Positions 28,209 to 38,502 of a stretch of 64,000 bases of DNA are shown one piece after another. Under the pieces are notes generated by a model. It saw nothing but the letters and a program-made list of their open reading frames with translations. It did not search any database and was not told the DNA's origin. Numbering within the stretch: the first letter of the stretch is position 1; each line of letters opens with the position of its first letter. Origin of the DNA: Pseudomonas sp. TH41 (GTDB lineage Bacteria > Pseudomonadota > Gammaproteobacteria > Pseudomonadales > Pseudomonadaceae); the NCBI RefSeq assembly GCF_016650695.1, contig NZ_JAEKFH010000001.1:248001-312000 (forward strand). Direction: 5' to 3'. The translations under genes were made by a program, and so were the position numbers.

Positions 28209-28212
28209 CGGT

Positions 28213-29409
28213 TCAACTCACGGTGAGGGAAGTGGAAGGCATCGCGCACAGTTGGCGACAGTCGAGCTGGTTCAGGTCCGGCGTACCGAGTAATGACAGG
28301 GCTAAACGTAACTCTTGTGCGAGCAGGTCGAGAGCATGGCGGGCACCCGCTTGGCCACCGACAGCCACTCCATACAAAGTAGCGCGCCCGAGCAAAACTG
28401 CATCGGCACCGAGGGCGCAGGCTTTGAGAATGTCGGTGCCACGGCGCACGCCGCTGTCGAGCAGCAGTGTCAGCTTGCCCTTGGCTACGGCGGCAATCGC
28501 CGGCAGGCAGTCGATGCTGGCGGGAACGCCGTCCAGTTGCCGACCGCCGTGGTTGCTCACGACCAACCCATCGAGGCCCAGCGCAACGGCTTTCTCGGCA
28601 TCGGCCGGGTGCAACACGCCTTTGAGCAGCAGCCGTTGTGGCCAGCGGTCGCGCAGTCGGGCGAGGGCATCCCAGTCGAGCCCGGTGTCCATCTGGCTGC
28701 CGATGAAATGGGCGGCACCTTCGATGTTGCGTTGCTCGGGGGGCAGATAACGTTCGATGTTGCCCAGGTTCGGCAGGCCATGGGGCCACAGCGCCTGGGC
28801 CATCCAGCGTGGATGATTCAACACGTCGAGCTTGTTGCGCAGGCTCAGTTGCCGGGGGCGGACAAAGTTGCGTTTATCCCACTCCCGATTGCCCAGCAGC
28901 ACGGCATCGCTGGTCAACAACAAGGTCGTGCAGCCCACGGCGCTGGCGCGTAGCAACAGGTCTTCCTGGACCTTGGGATCGCGCAGGCAATACAGCTGGA
29001 ACCAGAGATTCACCTCAGGCACTGCCGCCACCACTTGTTCCAGGGAACTGGTGGAGACGGTGCTCAGGGTGAAGGGCAGGCCGAGCTCCGTAGCGGCCCG
29101 GGCCAGGTGAATATCGGCATCGCGATAGAGCATGGCGTTGTAGCCGGTGGGGCCGATGGCGATGGGCAGCGTCAGGTCTCGGCCAAACAGTGAGCGCTGG
29201 GGTTGCGTCACGCAGCAGGGCACCAGGGTCCGGGGCAGCAGGGCGATATCCGCAAAGCCCTGACGGTTGCGGCGCAAGGTCAGTTCTTCCTCGGCACCGC
29301 CCTCCAGGTATTCCCAGGCGAAATGCGGCAAGCGTTGACGGGCCATCGCCGCTAATTCGGCAATGCTCTGTGCTCGACGAAAATCGGGGCCTGAGTAATA
29401 GCGACGCAT
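28213..29409 (-). CDS. FMN-dependent alpha-hydroxy-acid dehydrogenase (LldD/mandelate dehydrogenase type)
   Basis: 398 residues, TIM-barrel of the FMN-dependent alpha-hydroxy-acid family. Landmarks are FAWEYLEGGAEEELTLRRNR, the FMN site IAIGPTGYNAML, LWFQLYCLRDP and the catalytic histidine with its arginine in GLVVSNHGGRQLDG. The C-terminal phosphate-binding DSGVRRGTDILKACALGADAVLLGR is present. It oxidises L-2-hydroxy acids to keto acids. The ATG at 29409 follows GGGAAG by five bases. It is likely transcribed with hutH upstream and the FAD enzyme downstream. Confidence 0.9.
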   Translation of the reverse strand: MRRYYSGPDFRRAQSIAELAAMARQRLPHFAWEYLEGGAEEELTLRRNRQGFADIALLPRTLVPCCVTQPQRSLFGRDLTLPIAIGPTGYNAMLYRDADIHLARAATELGLPFTLSTVSTSSLEQVVAAVPEVNLWFQLYCLRDPKVQEDLLLRASAVGCTTLLLTSDAVLLGNREWDKRNFVRPRQLSLRNKLDVLNHPRWMAQALWPHGLPNLGNIERYLPPEQRNIEGAAHFIGSQMDTGLDWDALARLRDRWPQRLLLKGVLHPADAEKAVALGLDGLVVSNHGGRQLDGVPASIDCLPAIAAVAKGKLTLLLDSGVRRGTDILKACALGADAVLLGRATLYGVAVGGQAGARHALDLLAQELRLALSLLGTPDLNQLDCRQLCAMPSTSLTVS

Positions 29410-29505
29410 GGCACTTCCCATCGGCTACGAAAGAATAAGTGTTCGCCGCAGCAGCGCTGCAGCGAACGGGTTCGGCTCAGGTGTACAGAGCCGGGGGTGT
29501 ACACA

Positions 29506-31035
29506 TCAGGCGTATAGACGTTCGGCAGGCAACCAGCGAGTGAACGCCGCGTTTTCGACCCAGGCCCGTGCGGCGGCGATGTCGGGTGCGAAGTAGCGGT
29601 CTTCATCGTAATGCGCGACTTCGCGGCGAATCATCGTCAGCACTTCGCCGAGTTTTTCCGAGGTCTGCAAAGGCGCATGCAAGTCCACCCCTTGAGCGGC
29701 ACCCAGCAGTTCGATGGCGACGACGGCGCTGCTGTTACCGGCCATGTCCAGCAAACGACGTGCCGCAAAGGTCGCCATTGAGACGTGGTCTTCCTGGTTG
29801 GCCGATGTCGGCAGGCTATCCACCGAGGCTGGATGGGCGAGGGTCTTGTTCTCCGAAGCGAGGGCGGCCGCGGTGACCTGAGCGATCATGAAGCCAGAGT
29901 TCAACCCGCCTTCGCGCACCAGAAAGGCCGGCAGACCCGAGAGTGCCGGATCAACCAGTTGGGCGATCCTGCGCTCTGACAAGGCACCAATTTCGGAAAT
30001 GGCCAAGGCCAGTACATCGGCGGCCATGGCGACCGGTTCGGCGTGGAAGTTGCCGCCGGAGAGCACGTCCCCGTCGGCACAGAACACCAACGGGTTATCC
30101 GAAACGGCGTTGGCTTCACGCAGAAACACCCCGGCGGCGAAACGCATGTGATCCAGGCAGGCACCCATGACCTGCGGCTGGCAGCGCAGCGAATACGGGT
30201 CTTGCACCCGGTCGCAGTCGCGATGGGATTCACGAATCTCGCTCGTGGCCAGCAGTTCGCGGTAGAACAATGCCACGTCGATTTGCCCCGGTTGTCCGCG
30301 AACCGCCTGGATCCGTGGGTCAAACGGTACGTCTGAGCCTTTCAGTGCTTCAACGCTCAGGCTGCCGGCGACTACCGCAGCGCTGAACAGCTTTTCGCAG
30401 GCGAACAGGCCACGCAAGGCCAGCGCCGTTGAAACCTGAGTGCCATTGATCAGCGCCAGACCTTCCTTCGGACCCAGCACCATCGGCTCCAGGCCGGCAA
30501 TCGCCAGGCCTTCGACGGCATCCATTTCACGACCTTCATGACGCACCCGGCCGACGCCGATCAGCACGGCGGACATATGCGCCAACGGCGCCAGATCGCC
30601 CGAAGCGCCGACGGACCCTTGCGACGGTATGCACGGATAAACCCTGGCGGCATAGAGCTTGCTCAGGGCCTGAATGACTTCCCAGCGGATCCCGGAAAAG
30701 CCACGGGCAAGGGAGCCGACCTTGAGCGCCATGATCAGGCCGACACTGGCGTCATCGAGTAACGGGCCGGTGCCAGTGCAGTGCGACAGCAGCAGGTTAC
30801 GTTGCAGCTTGGCCAGCGATTCGGTGGCGATAGAGGTCCGTGCCAGCAGGCCGAAACCCGTGTTGATGCCATACACCGTGCGTTGGTTGGCGATAATGTC
30901 GTCTACCGTACGAGTACTCGCATCGACCACATCGCGTGCAGCCGGGTCCAGTTCGAAAGGGCTTTGCAACTGGTAAATGGCGCGCAATTGATCGAGGGTG
31001 AGTTGACCGGGTTTGAGCTGCAGCGATGCGTACAT
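29506..31035 (-). CDS. hutH: Histidine ammonia-lyase
   Basis: 509 residues, full length. The MIO cofactor precursor Ala-Ser-Gly is at residues 144-146 ([16 protein letters not shown]). The substrate-selecting region reads [14 protein letters not shown], with His85 where histidine ammonia-lyases have histidine; this favours histidine over Phe or Tyr. Further blocks are YGINTGFG near residue 55 and SADQEDHVS-like [18 protein letters not shown] near the C terminus. It deaminates L-histidine to trans-urocanate. No urocanase, imidazolonepropionase or formimidoylglutamase genes are in the window, so this is probably a second hutH. A perfect HutC-type palindrome stands 49 bases upstream of its start. 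Confidence 0.9.
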   Translation of the reverse strand: MYASLQLKPGQLTLDQLRAIYQLQSPFELDPAARDVVDASTRTVDDIIANQRTVYGINTGFGLLARTSIATESLAKLQRNLLLSHCTGTGPLLDDASVGLIMALKVGSLARGFSGIRWEVIQALSKLYAARVYPCIPSQGSVGASGDLAPLAHMSAVLIGVGRVRHEGREMDAVEGLAIAGLEPMVLGPKEGLALINGTQVSTALALRGLFACEKLFSAAVVAGSLSVEALKGSDVPFDPRIQAVRGQPGQIDVALFYRELLATSEIRESHRDCDRVQDPYSLRCQPQVMGACLDHMRFAAGVFLREANAVSDNPLVFCADGDVLSGGNFHAEPVAMAADVLALAISEIGALSERRIAQLVDPALSGLPAFLVREGGLNSGFMIAQVTAAALASENKTLAHPASVDSLPTSANQEDHVSMATFAARRLLDMAGNSSAVVAIELLGAAQGVDLHAPLQTSEKLGEVLTMIRREVAHYDEDRYFAPDIAAARAWVENAAFTRWLPAERLYA

Positions 31036-31083
31036 TGAGAGTGTCCTGAGGTCAGGTGGTGGGAAGTAGAGTAGCTATATGCT

Positions 31084-31097
31084 CCTGTATATACAGG
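31084..31097. promoter_or_regulatory. HutC-type operator before hutH
   Basis: Perfect 14-base palindrome CCTGTATATACAGG. It contains TGTA-TA-TACA, the HutC recognition form, and lies 49 bases upstream of the hutH start. Confidence 0.8.
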
Positions 31098-31373
31098 TAG
31101 AGCAAAATGCAGGCCAGAATTCTGGTTTCGGTCGCTGAGTAGCGTTCCAGACCCGGTTTGTCCAAGAGAAGAAATCAAGCAAGGGCGGCACCTTGTTCAA
31201 TGCTGTAACCAAAGGTTGCACCAGGTTCGCTCACTCTGCCCCCTGCTGGGGCGAAGGGAAACCACTGGGTAACAGATTGTTTTCGGTTGTATATCGAGAT
31301 TGAAAAGGGGTATTCGCTTTAGTCCGAGGCTTGCAAGTGAGTGCCTGGTTGGGCGGCACAGTAAATGCTTTGA

Positions 31374-31387
31374 CCTGTATATACCGG
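31374..31387. promoter_or_regulatory. HutC-type operator before the Fe(II) oxygenase gene
   Basis: CCTGTATATACCGG, identical to the hutH operator except for one base, about 65 bases upstream of the start at 31451. Confidence 0.75.
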
Positions 31388-31450
31388 TTCGTCATTCGCT
31401 GGCGAAACCTTCATCCCGCTGCTGTATGCACGACGTACTCAGGAGTGAGC

Positions 31451-32413
31451 ATGATCTCTAGCATCAATCTGCCGTTGATCGATATGTCCGGTGTCCGCGA
31501 AGGTGATCAGGCGAGTATTCGTCGAGCCGGTGACGCCATCCGAAAAGCCTGTAGCGAAACCGGCTTCTTCTACATCATCAATCACGGTGTGCCGCAAACG
31601 GTGATCGACACAGCCATGTCGGCAGCCACGCAGTTCTTTGCCTACCCGACCGAGGTCAAACGCCAGGTGGCCGTGAATACGCGGCACCGAGGCTGGCATG
31701 CGCTGGGCGGTGCGACCATGTATGGCGCTACTAAACCTGATCACAAGGAGTTCTTCAGTATTGGCCTGGAGCTAACGGAGGATGATCCTTGTGTACTCGC
31801 CGGTGAGGCGCTGCGTGGACCGAACCAGTGGCCAGCCTTCATGCCGCAGCTGCGAGATGCGCTCACTGAGTACTATGCGGAAATTGCAAAGGCCGGAGCG
31901 GATCTGCTGAGGGCGGTGGCCGTTGGGCTGGGCATCGAAGAAGGTTTCTTCACGGATAAGTACACCAAGCCATTGCAGCGCACGCAGATGGTCTATTACC
32001 CACCGCAACCGCCGCAAGCCGAGGCTGATCAGTTTGGGGTAGCGCCTCATACGGATTACGGCTGCATAACGTTGCTGTATCAAGACAACAGCGGTGGTTT
32101 ACAGGTGCGCGAGTTGGGCTCCAATCGCTGGATCGAGGCCACGCCGATTCCGGGCAGCCTGGTGGTGAACGTCGGAGACTTGTTGGCGCATTGGTCCAAC
32201 GATCGTTTTCGTTCGACTCTGCACCGGGTGATCAACGCTTCAGGCCATGAGCGCTACTCCATTGCGACGTTCTACGACCCGACTTACAGCGCCAGAGTCG
32301 ACCCTTGCGATCTGGGTATCGACCGGACGCAGAGCCTGTATGAGCCGGTAGCCGCGGGAGACTACATACTCAAGCGTATAGATGACTCAATGGCCTACCG
32401 TAAAAAACACTAG
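31451..32413 (+). CDS. Isopenicillin N synthase-like Fe(II)/2-oxoglutarate-dependent oxygenase
   Basis: 320 residues. The N-terminal DIOX_N domain (LPLIDMSGVREGDQ... GFFYIINHGVPQTVIDTAM) is followed by the double-stranded beta-helix. The iron triad is visible: HTDYGCITLLYQD supplies His and Asp, STLHRVIN the distal His; RYSIATFYDP supplies the Arg-x-Ser pair for 2-oxoglutarate or substrate carboxylate. AGGAG lies six bases before the ATG at 31451. It is divergent from hutH and carries the same operator, so it belongs to the same regulon. It could hydroxylate or oxidatively trim the imported compound; its substrate is unknown. Confidence 0.88.
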   Translation: MISSINLPLIDMSGVREGDQASIRRAGDAIRKACSETGFFYIINHGVPQTVIDTAMSAATQFFAYPTEVKRQVAVNTRHRGWHALGGATMYGATKPDHKEFFSIGLELTEDDPCVLAGEALRGPNQWPAFMPQLRDALTEYYAEIAKAGADLLRAVAVGLGIEEGFFTDKYTKPLQRTQMVYYPPQPPQAEADQFGVAPHTDYGCITLLYQDNSGGLQVRELGSNRWIEATPIPGSLVVNVGDLLAHWSNDRFRSTLHRVINASGHERYSIATFYDPTYSARVDPCDLGIDRTQSLYEPVAAGDYILKRIDDSMAYRKKH

Positions 32414-32432
32414 TGCCGAGTGGGGCTCAATC

Positions 32433-32499
32433 TCCCAAGACCACCCCAACCTGCACGACAGGTTGAGGTGGTTTATTTTAGGCATCACAGGCCCGACGA
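32433..32499 (+). terminator. Terminator and left copy of a direct repeat
   Basis: Stem CCACCCCAACCTG / CAGGTTGAGGTGG followed by TTTATTTTA ends the oxygenase gene. An imperfect second copy of the whole segment lies at 35086-35157, in direct orientation. Confidence 0.8.
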
Positions 32500-32508
32500 C
32501 TCAGCAAC

Positions 32509-32871
32509 CTATCCCTTGCCGGCGCGACGGTCGATCGCCTTCTTGATCATCACTTCAAGATCTGCGATCAGTTCATCCGGATCTATTTCAGTCCACTTAC
32601 CGCAATCAGCTGCGATGATCTTCTCCGCGAACGCTGGGCTGTATTCAAGCTCAACGATGTCCTCCGGAGCTACCGAGGTATATATCCAAGCGCCGTTATC
32701 CTCACCTCCGTCGAGCAGCTTGCAGTTCTGAAGAGCGAGCAAATCAGATAAATACTCACCTTCGGTGGCCGCGGGATAGGCTTCAAATACTGCATAGCGC
32801 AGCGCGCTGGACTCTTTACCCTCGTGAGCCAGGTGCACGATCAACTTTTGCATTGCGGTCAACTCAGTCAT
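32509..32871 (-). CDS. Hypothetical acidic small protein
   Basis: 120 residues from the ATG at 32871 (GGGGTC upstream). I do not recognise the family. The sequence is acidic and looks helical (MTELTAMQKLIVHLAHEGKE... AYPAATEGEYLSDLLALQNCKLLDGGEDNGAWIYTSVAPEDIVELEY... DPDELIADLEVMIKKAIDRR), with no signal peptide, membrane segment or metal-binding cluster. An 11-bp perfect inverted repeat sits 48 bases upstream. It lies with two other genes between the duplicated terminators and probably travelled with them. Confidence 0.6.
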   Translation of the reverse strand: MTELTAMQKLIVHLAHEGKESSALRYAVFEAYPAATEGEYLSDLLALQNCKLLDGGEDNGAWIYTSVAPEDIVELEYSPAFAEKIIAADCGKWTEIDPDELIADLEVMIKKAIDRRAGKG

Positions 32872-32918
32872 TTCAGACCCCGGGAATTCAAACACCATGA
32901 AATTTGGATTCTGATTGA

Positions 32919-32953
32919 GTGAAATTTCAGTCCATATGAGATTGAAATTTCAC
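32919..32953. promoter_or_regulatory. A+T-rich perfect inverted repeat
   Basis: Arms GTGAAATTTCA (32919-32929) and TGAAATTTCAC (32943-32953) with a 13-base spacer, between two genes of the same strand. It may be an operator for the small downstream gene; there is no T-run to make it a clear terminator. Confidence 0.55.
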
Positions 32954-32967
32954 CTTGGTAGCAGCGG

Positions 32968-33837
32968 TTACGCAAAGTTAGAGAGGTCGTACCCTATGGA
33001 AAACAAAGACTTCTCGATATCGCGCAGAGTTTGCGCGTGGGTTTTGCCAATTCGCAAAGGGCTGTTCGAGCACAGAGGGTGCTGGGCGACCTGGCTCAAT
33101 ATCCAGCTGGCGCGCATGTTCCAACAGGCGTGGTGGGAGCCGGAGCGCAGGCGTTTGAACTGGAGAGTTCCGGTATTCGGATTACGGCGCTTCGGCGCTA
33201 CCGCGGTTTCAGCTTCCTTCGCTGCCGCCCATGGGAAGTTCAGTGCTGCAGGAACTGTGCTAAGCCCCTTGAATTGGCAGTAGCGCACTACAAGCATGCC
33301 CATAGCGGCTGCCACGCGAGAGTCGTAAATGACAAAGTCGGGGCAGAGCAGAGAGTAGACCTTCGTCATGCCCGAATTGAAGCGCAAGGCCTTCGATTTC
33401 AGCACGGGATGATCAGGGTCTTTCTTGACCAGGGCTGCAGCGACATCGTGGATCATGCGGCCCAGGTCTACTTCGTTCTGCTCCAACCACTTTGCGTTGC
33501 GGGCGGTTACACCGCCCCAGGCCATGATGTCGCGAGTTGACTGCAGCACCTTCGAGTCATCGGTGCCGGCGGTGATCAGATCTGCACGCAAGGCATCGAG
33601 CGCCTTGTCGTTACTCACCGAGCAAGATCCTGGGTTGTAAGCCAGACGTTTGTTGCCAGGGTGATTCCAGGCGTATGCCGCGTACGCTCCGTACAAGCTG
33701 TCGCAGGACCACTTCGCGCCTGTGCGGCGATCAACATACTCGTGCTTGAAGAGTGTGGTGGAATCGAGTTGGGTGGCGAGCCAGCCGATGAACTCTGGGA
33801 CGTGGGGGAGGGTGGCATAAGCTTGTTTGGATTTCAT
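32968..33837 (-). CDS. Hypothetical protein, possible DNA-glycosylase-like fold
   Basis: 289 residues. I do not recognise a named family with confidence. The segment GMTKVYSLLCPDFVIYDSRVAAAMGMLVV near residue 155 resembles a motif I associate with OGG-like or helix-hairpin-helix proteins, where an aspartate follows a helical hairpin; this is only a resemblance. The C-terminal part is basic (APKRRNPNTGTLQFKRLRSGSHH). No signal peptide or membrane segment is seen. It is divergent from a WYL regulator gene with a common intergenic inverted repeat, an arrangement seen in phage-defence loci. Confidence 0.55.
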   Translation of the reverse strand: MKSKQAYATLPHVPEFIGWLATQLDSTTLFKHEYVDRRTGAKWSCDSLYGAYAAYAWNHPGNKRLAYNPGSCSVSNDKALDALRADLITAGTDDSKVLQSTRDIMAWGGVTARNAKWLEQNEVDLGRMIHDVAAALVKKDPDHPVLKSKALRFNSGMTKVYSLLCPDFVIYDSRVAAAMGMLVVRYCQFKGLSTVPAALNFPWAAAKEAETAVAPKRRNPNTGTLQFKRLRSGSHHACWNMRASWILSQVAQHPLCSNSPLRIGKTHAQTLRDIEKSLFSIGYDLSNFA

Positions 33838-33851
33838 GGTTGCTCCAGTGG

Positions 33852-33887
33852 ACTGGCAAATAATTGATCGCGGTATTGCGTGCCAGT
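33852..33887. promoter_or_regulatory. Inverted repeat in the divergent promoter of the WYL island
   Basis: Arms ACTGGCA (33852-33858) and TGCCAGT (33881-33887) lie between the two divergent genes, 53 bases upstream of the WYL gene. Candidate site for autoregulation by that protein. Confidence 0.45.
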
Positions 33888-33939
33888 GAAGCGATGGTGC
33901 ACCCTTACGCGGTCACTATTTGGCCACGTGCGAATCACG

Positions 33940-35028
33940 ATGAAAAATCTTTCTGATGCAACCGAACACCGAGAGAAACGCCGCATTCATCTGCGCAAAA
34001 TCCTCCAGCGCGCGGGAACCCCAATGGCCACCGAGGAGTTGCATGAGGAATTAGTGGAGTGGTCGAGTAGCAAGGTATATCCCAGGAACACTCGTCGGGA
34101 CTTGGCGGAATTAGCTGAGGCCGGATTACTGATCGGGCTACCGAAAGGCTCTGGGCCAAATCGGCGGTCTAGATACTGGGCGCTCGGCAGGGGGAGTTTC
34201 GACCTGGCACTCTCCCCCGAAGAGTCGATGACCTTAACGGCGATTTTCCAGCACGCAGAGCGTTTCGGGTTCTGGACTACCTCTGATGAACTCACCAAGC
34301 TGCGCGACTATGCTGCCGGCGAAATCAAATCTCATTCGGCACAGCGCCTGATAGCGGATGGCAGGATTAGCACTGGGACACGCTTTACGGTGCTGCTGCC
34401 AGGACAGTACAGACCTGCGCATCTTGCTTTGATTCAGAAAGCAATGATCGACGGCCGTAGCCTGAAGGTGCACTACAACCCCCGGGGGTCGGGTGGTATT
34501 GAATGCACCTACCTCCTCAAACCACTCGCGCTGGCCTATCAGGACAGCAACGTGTACCTGTCGGCATTCGTGGCCCGGGAGGAATGGCATGGGGCTGAAC
34601 CATCCCCGGATGCTAAGCGTGGCAAGTACAGCAGTAACGGCCCGGGCACCACGTGTGCCTTGATGCTGCACCGGATGCTCAATGTCACAGTGGCGCGGGA
34701 GGATGTTTCGGAGCCGGCTAACTATGACGTGCGATCGCCGAGCGCGCAGCGTGACCTGATGACCGTTCATGCAGAAGTACCGATCGATCTTGAGTTACGG
34801 CTTAGCGATAACCTTCACAACCGCCTGACAGAGAACGCCCTGGCTGCTGACCAAGTTGTCGAACGCGTGGGGGCACGGTGGCGCCTCCGCTGCAAGATCC
34901 TGGACACCCAAGGGCTTCGCCTTTTCCTGCTCAGTAACGCCGCGGACATTGAGGTCATTGCGCCCTCCCAATTGCGTGACCACATACGAGGTGAGCTCAA
35001 GGACGCGCTGGCGCAATACGCTGATTAG
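33940..35028 (+). CDS. WYL domain-containing transcriptional regulator
   Basis: 362 residues from ATG 33940. The N-terminal winged helix (REKRRIHLRKILQRAGTPMATEELHEEL... VYPRNTRRDLAELAEAGLL, residues 10-65) is followed by a WYL domain (IDGRSLKVHYNPRGSGGIECTYLLKPLALAYQDSNVYLSAFV) and a C-terminal WCX-type extension (LRLSDNLHNRLTENAL... WRLRCKILDTQGLRLFLLSNAADIEVIAPSQLRDHI). The architecture is that of BrxR/CapW-type repressors, which keep defence genes silent and respond to a nucleic acid or nucleotide signal. The gene it most plausibly controls is the divergent one at 32968. Confidence 0.82.
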   Translation: MKNLSDATEHREKRRIHLRKILQRAGTPMATEELHEELVEWSSSKVYPRNTRRDLAELAEAGLLIGLPKGSGPNRRSRYWALGRGSFDLALSPEESMTLTAIFQHAERFGFWTTSDELTKLRDYAAGEIKSHSAQRLIADGRISTGTRFTVLLPGQYRPAHLALIQKAMIDGRSLKVHYNPRGSGGIECTYLLKPLALAYQDSNVYLSAFVAREEWHGAEPSPDAKRGKYSSNGPGTTCALMLHRMLNVTVAREDVSEPANYDVRSPSAQRDLMTVHAEVPIDLELRLSDNLHNRLTENALAADQVVERVGARWRLRCKILDTQGLRLFLLSNAADIEVIAPSQLRDHIRGELKDALAQYAD

Positions 35029-35085
35029 CGAAGGGGAAGAACTTTGGCGTTGATCTGAATCCGTTCCGTCAAAACCCAAGGAAAT

Positions 35086-35157
35086 TCCCAAGACCACCCC
35101 AACCTGCAGGGCAGGTTGAGGTGGCTCATTTCGGGCATCACACGTCAAAAGCGACGA
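35086..35157. terminator. Terminator and right copy of the direct repeat
   Basis: Stem CCACCCCAACCTG (35094-35106) / CAGGTTGAGGTGG (35112-35124), identical in both arms to the copy at 32441. It serves the WYL gene and, from the other side, katG. The flanks differ at several positions, so the duplication is not recent. Confidence 0.8.
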
Positions 35158-37796
<2,639 letters not shown>

Positions 37797-38399
37797 ATGA
37801 ACAAGCGCCTGCGCCGCACCGCTATCCATGAAGCCGGCCATGCCCTGGCTTTTTGGTGGAATGGTCAGCACATCGCGCGCGTCACGGTGCGCACCCAGAC
37901 AGAAGCACTCACCGGCCCGATGATTGATCTACGCGGCAACCCGCAAAATGCGGAGGGGTTGGTTGAGGCCGATTACCTTGTCCCATGCCCCTCTCTGGAT
38001 CCCCCCGGTATTGCTGAATGCTTGCCCTCCATGGTCGAGTCCATTGAACGTGACCTTATCGATTGCTTCGCGGGTCCCGTGGCTGAAGCTGTCTTCAGGC
38101 ACTCAAAACCTGATCAGTGTTTCAGCGGCGGCGGGAGAGAGGACCAACGCCGGGGTTACGCATTGATCAGTTTGCTGCCCGCCCGAAAGCTGCTCGACGC
38201 CGAATCCCAAGCCATCGCCCGGTCCAGTTGTCTGGTGCGTCGTTACTGGCTGGCTGTCACCGCGTTGGCGGATCTTCTACAAGCGCGTGGCTCAGTGAGC
38301 GGGGAAGTGATTACGGCGCTGCTGTGCGAGGTCACCGGGGAATCACCGGTGCTGCACGGTAATGACCTGGCAAGCCTCGACATGCGGTGGGGAGGCTAA
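37797..38399 (+). CDS. Stand-alone HEAGH zinc metallopeptidase-like protein
   Basis: 200 residues. The zinc motif HEAGH at residues 11-15 (TAIHEAGHALAFWW) is that of FtsH/M41 peptidases, but there is no AAA+ ATPase domain and no membrane segment. A conserved acidic region (FAGPVAEAVF near residue 105, then the GGGREDQRRGYAL block) corresponds to the helix that supplies the third zinc ligand and following acidic cluster in M41 peptidases. The start at 37797 has GGAGAAG upstream. Proteins of this kind are scattered in proteobacteria and have unknown targets. A REPIN begins directly after the stop. Confidence 0.72.
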   Translation: MNKRLRRTAIHEAGHALAFWWNGQHIARVTVRTQTEALTGPMIDLRGNPQNAEGLVEADYLVPCPSLDPPGIAECLPSMVESIERDLIDCFAGPVAEAVFRHSKPDQCFSGGGREDQRRGYALISLLPARKLLDAESQAIARSSCLVRRYWLAVTALADLLQARGSVSGEVITALLCEVTGESPVLHGNDLASLDMRWGG

Positions 38400-38400
38400 A

Positions 38401-38488
38401 AAGATCAAAAGATCGCAGCCTTCGGCAGCTCCTACATGGGAATGTGATAAACCCTGTAGGAGCTGCCGAAGGCTGCGATCTTTTGATC
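38401..38488. repeat. REPIN, family B
   Basis: Arms AAGATCAAAAGATCGCAGCC and GGCTGCGATCTTTTGATC enclose a spacer of about 18 bases. It lies between convergent genes and matches 12959-13051 in the arms. Confidence 0.9.
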
Positions 38489-38502
38489 CATCTGTATTCA
38501 AA

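Larger units (their letters stand above)
31036..31450. other. Divergent promoter region, hutH / oxygenase
   Basis: 415 bases without a gene between divergently transcribed genes. It carries two HutC-type operators (listed separately) and possibly a third degenerate one near 31286 (TTGTATATCGAG). Confidence 0.6.

Noticed and set aside
32433..35157. The duplicated terminator considered as insertion-site duplications of a transposon
   Set aside because: No transposase or terminal inverted repeats; the copies are long and diverged, which fits an old recombination rather than transposition.
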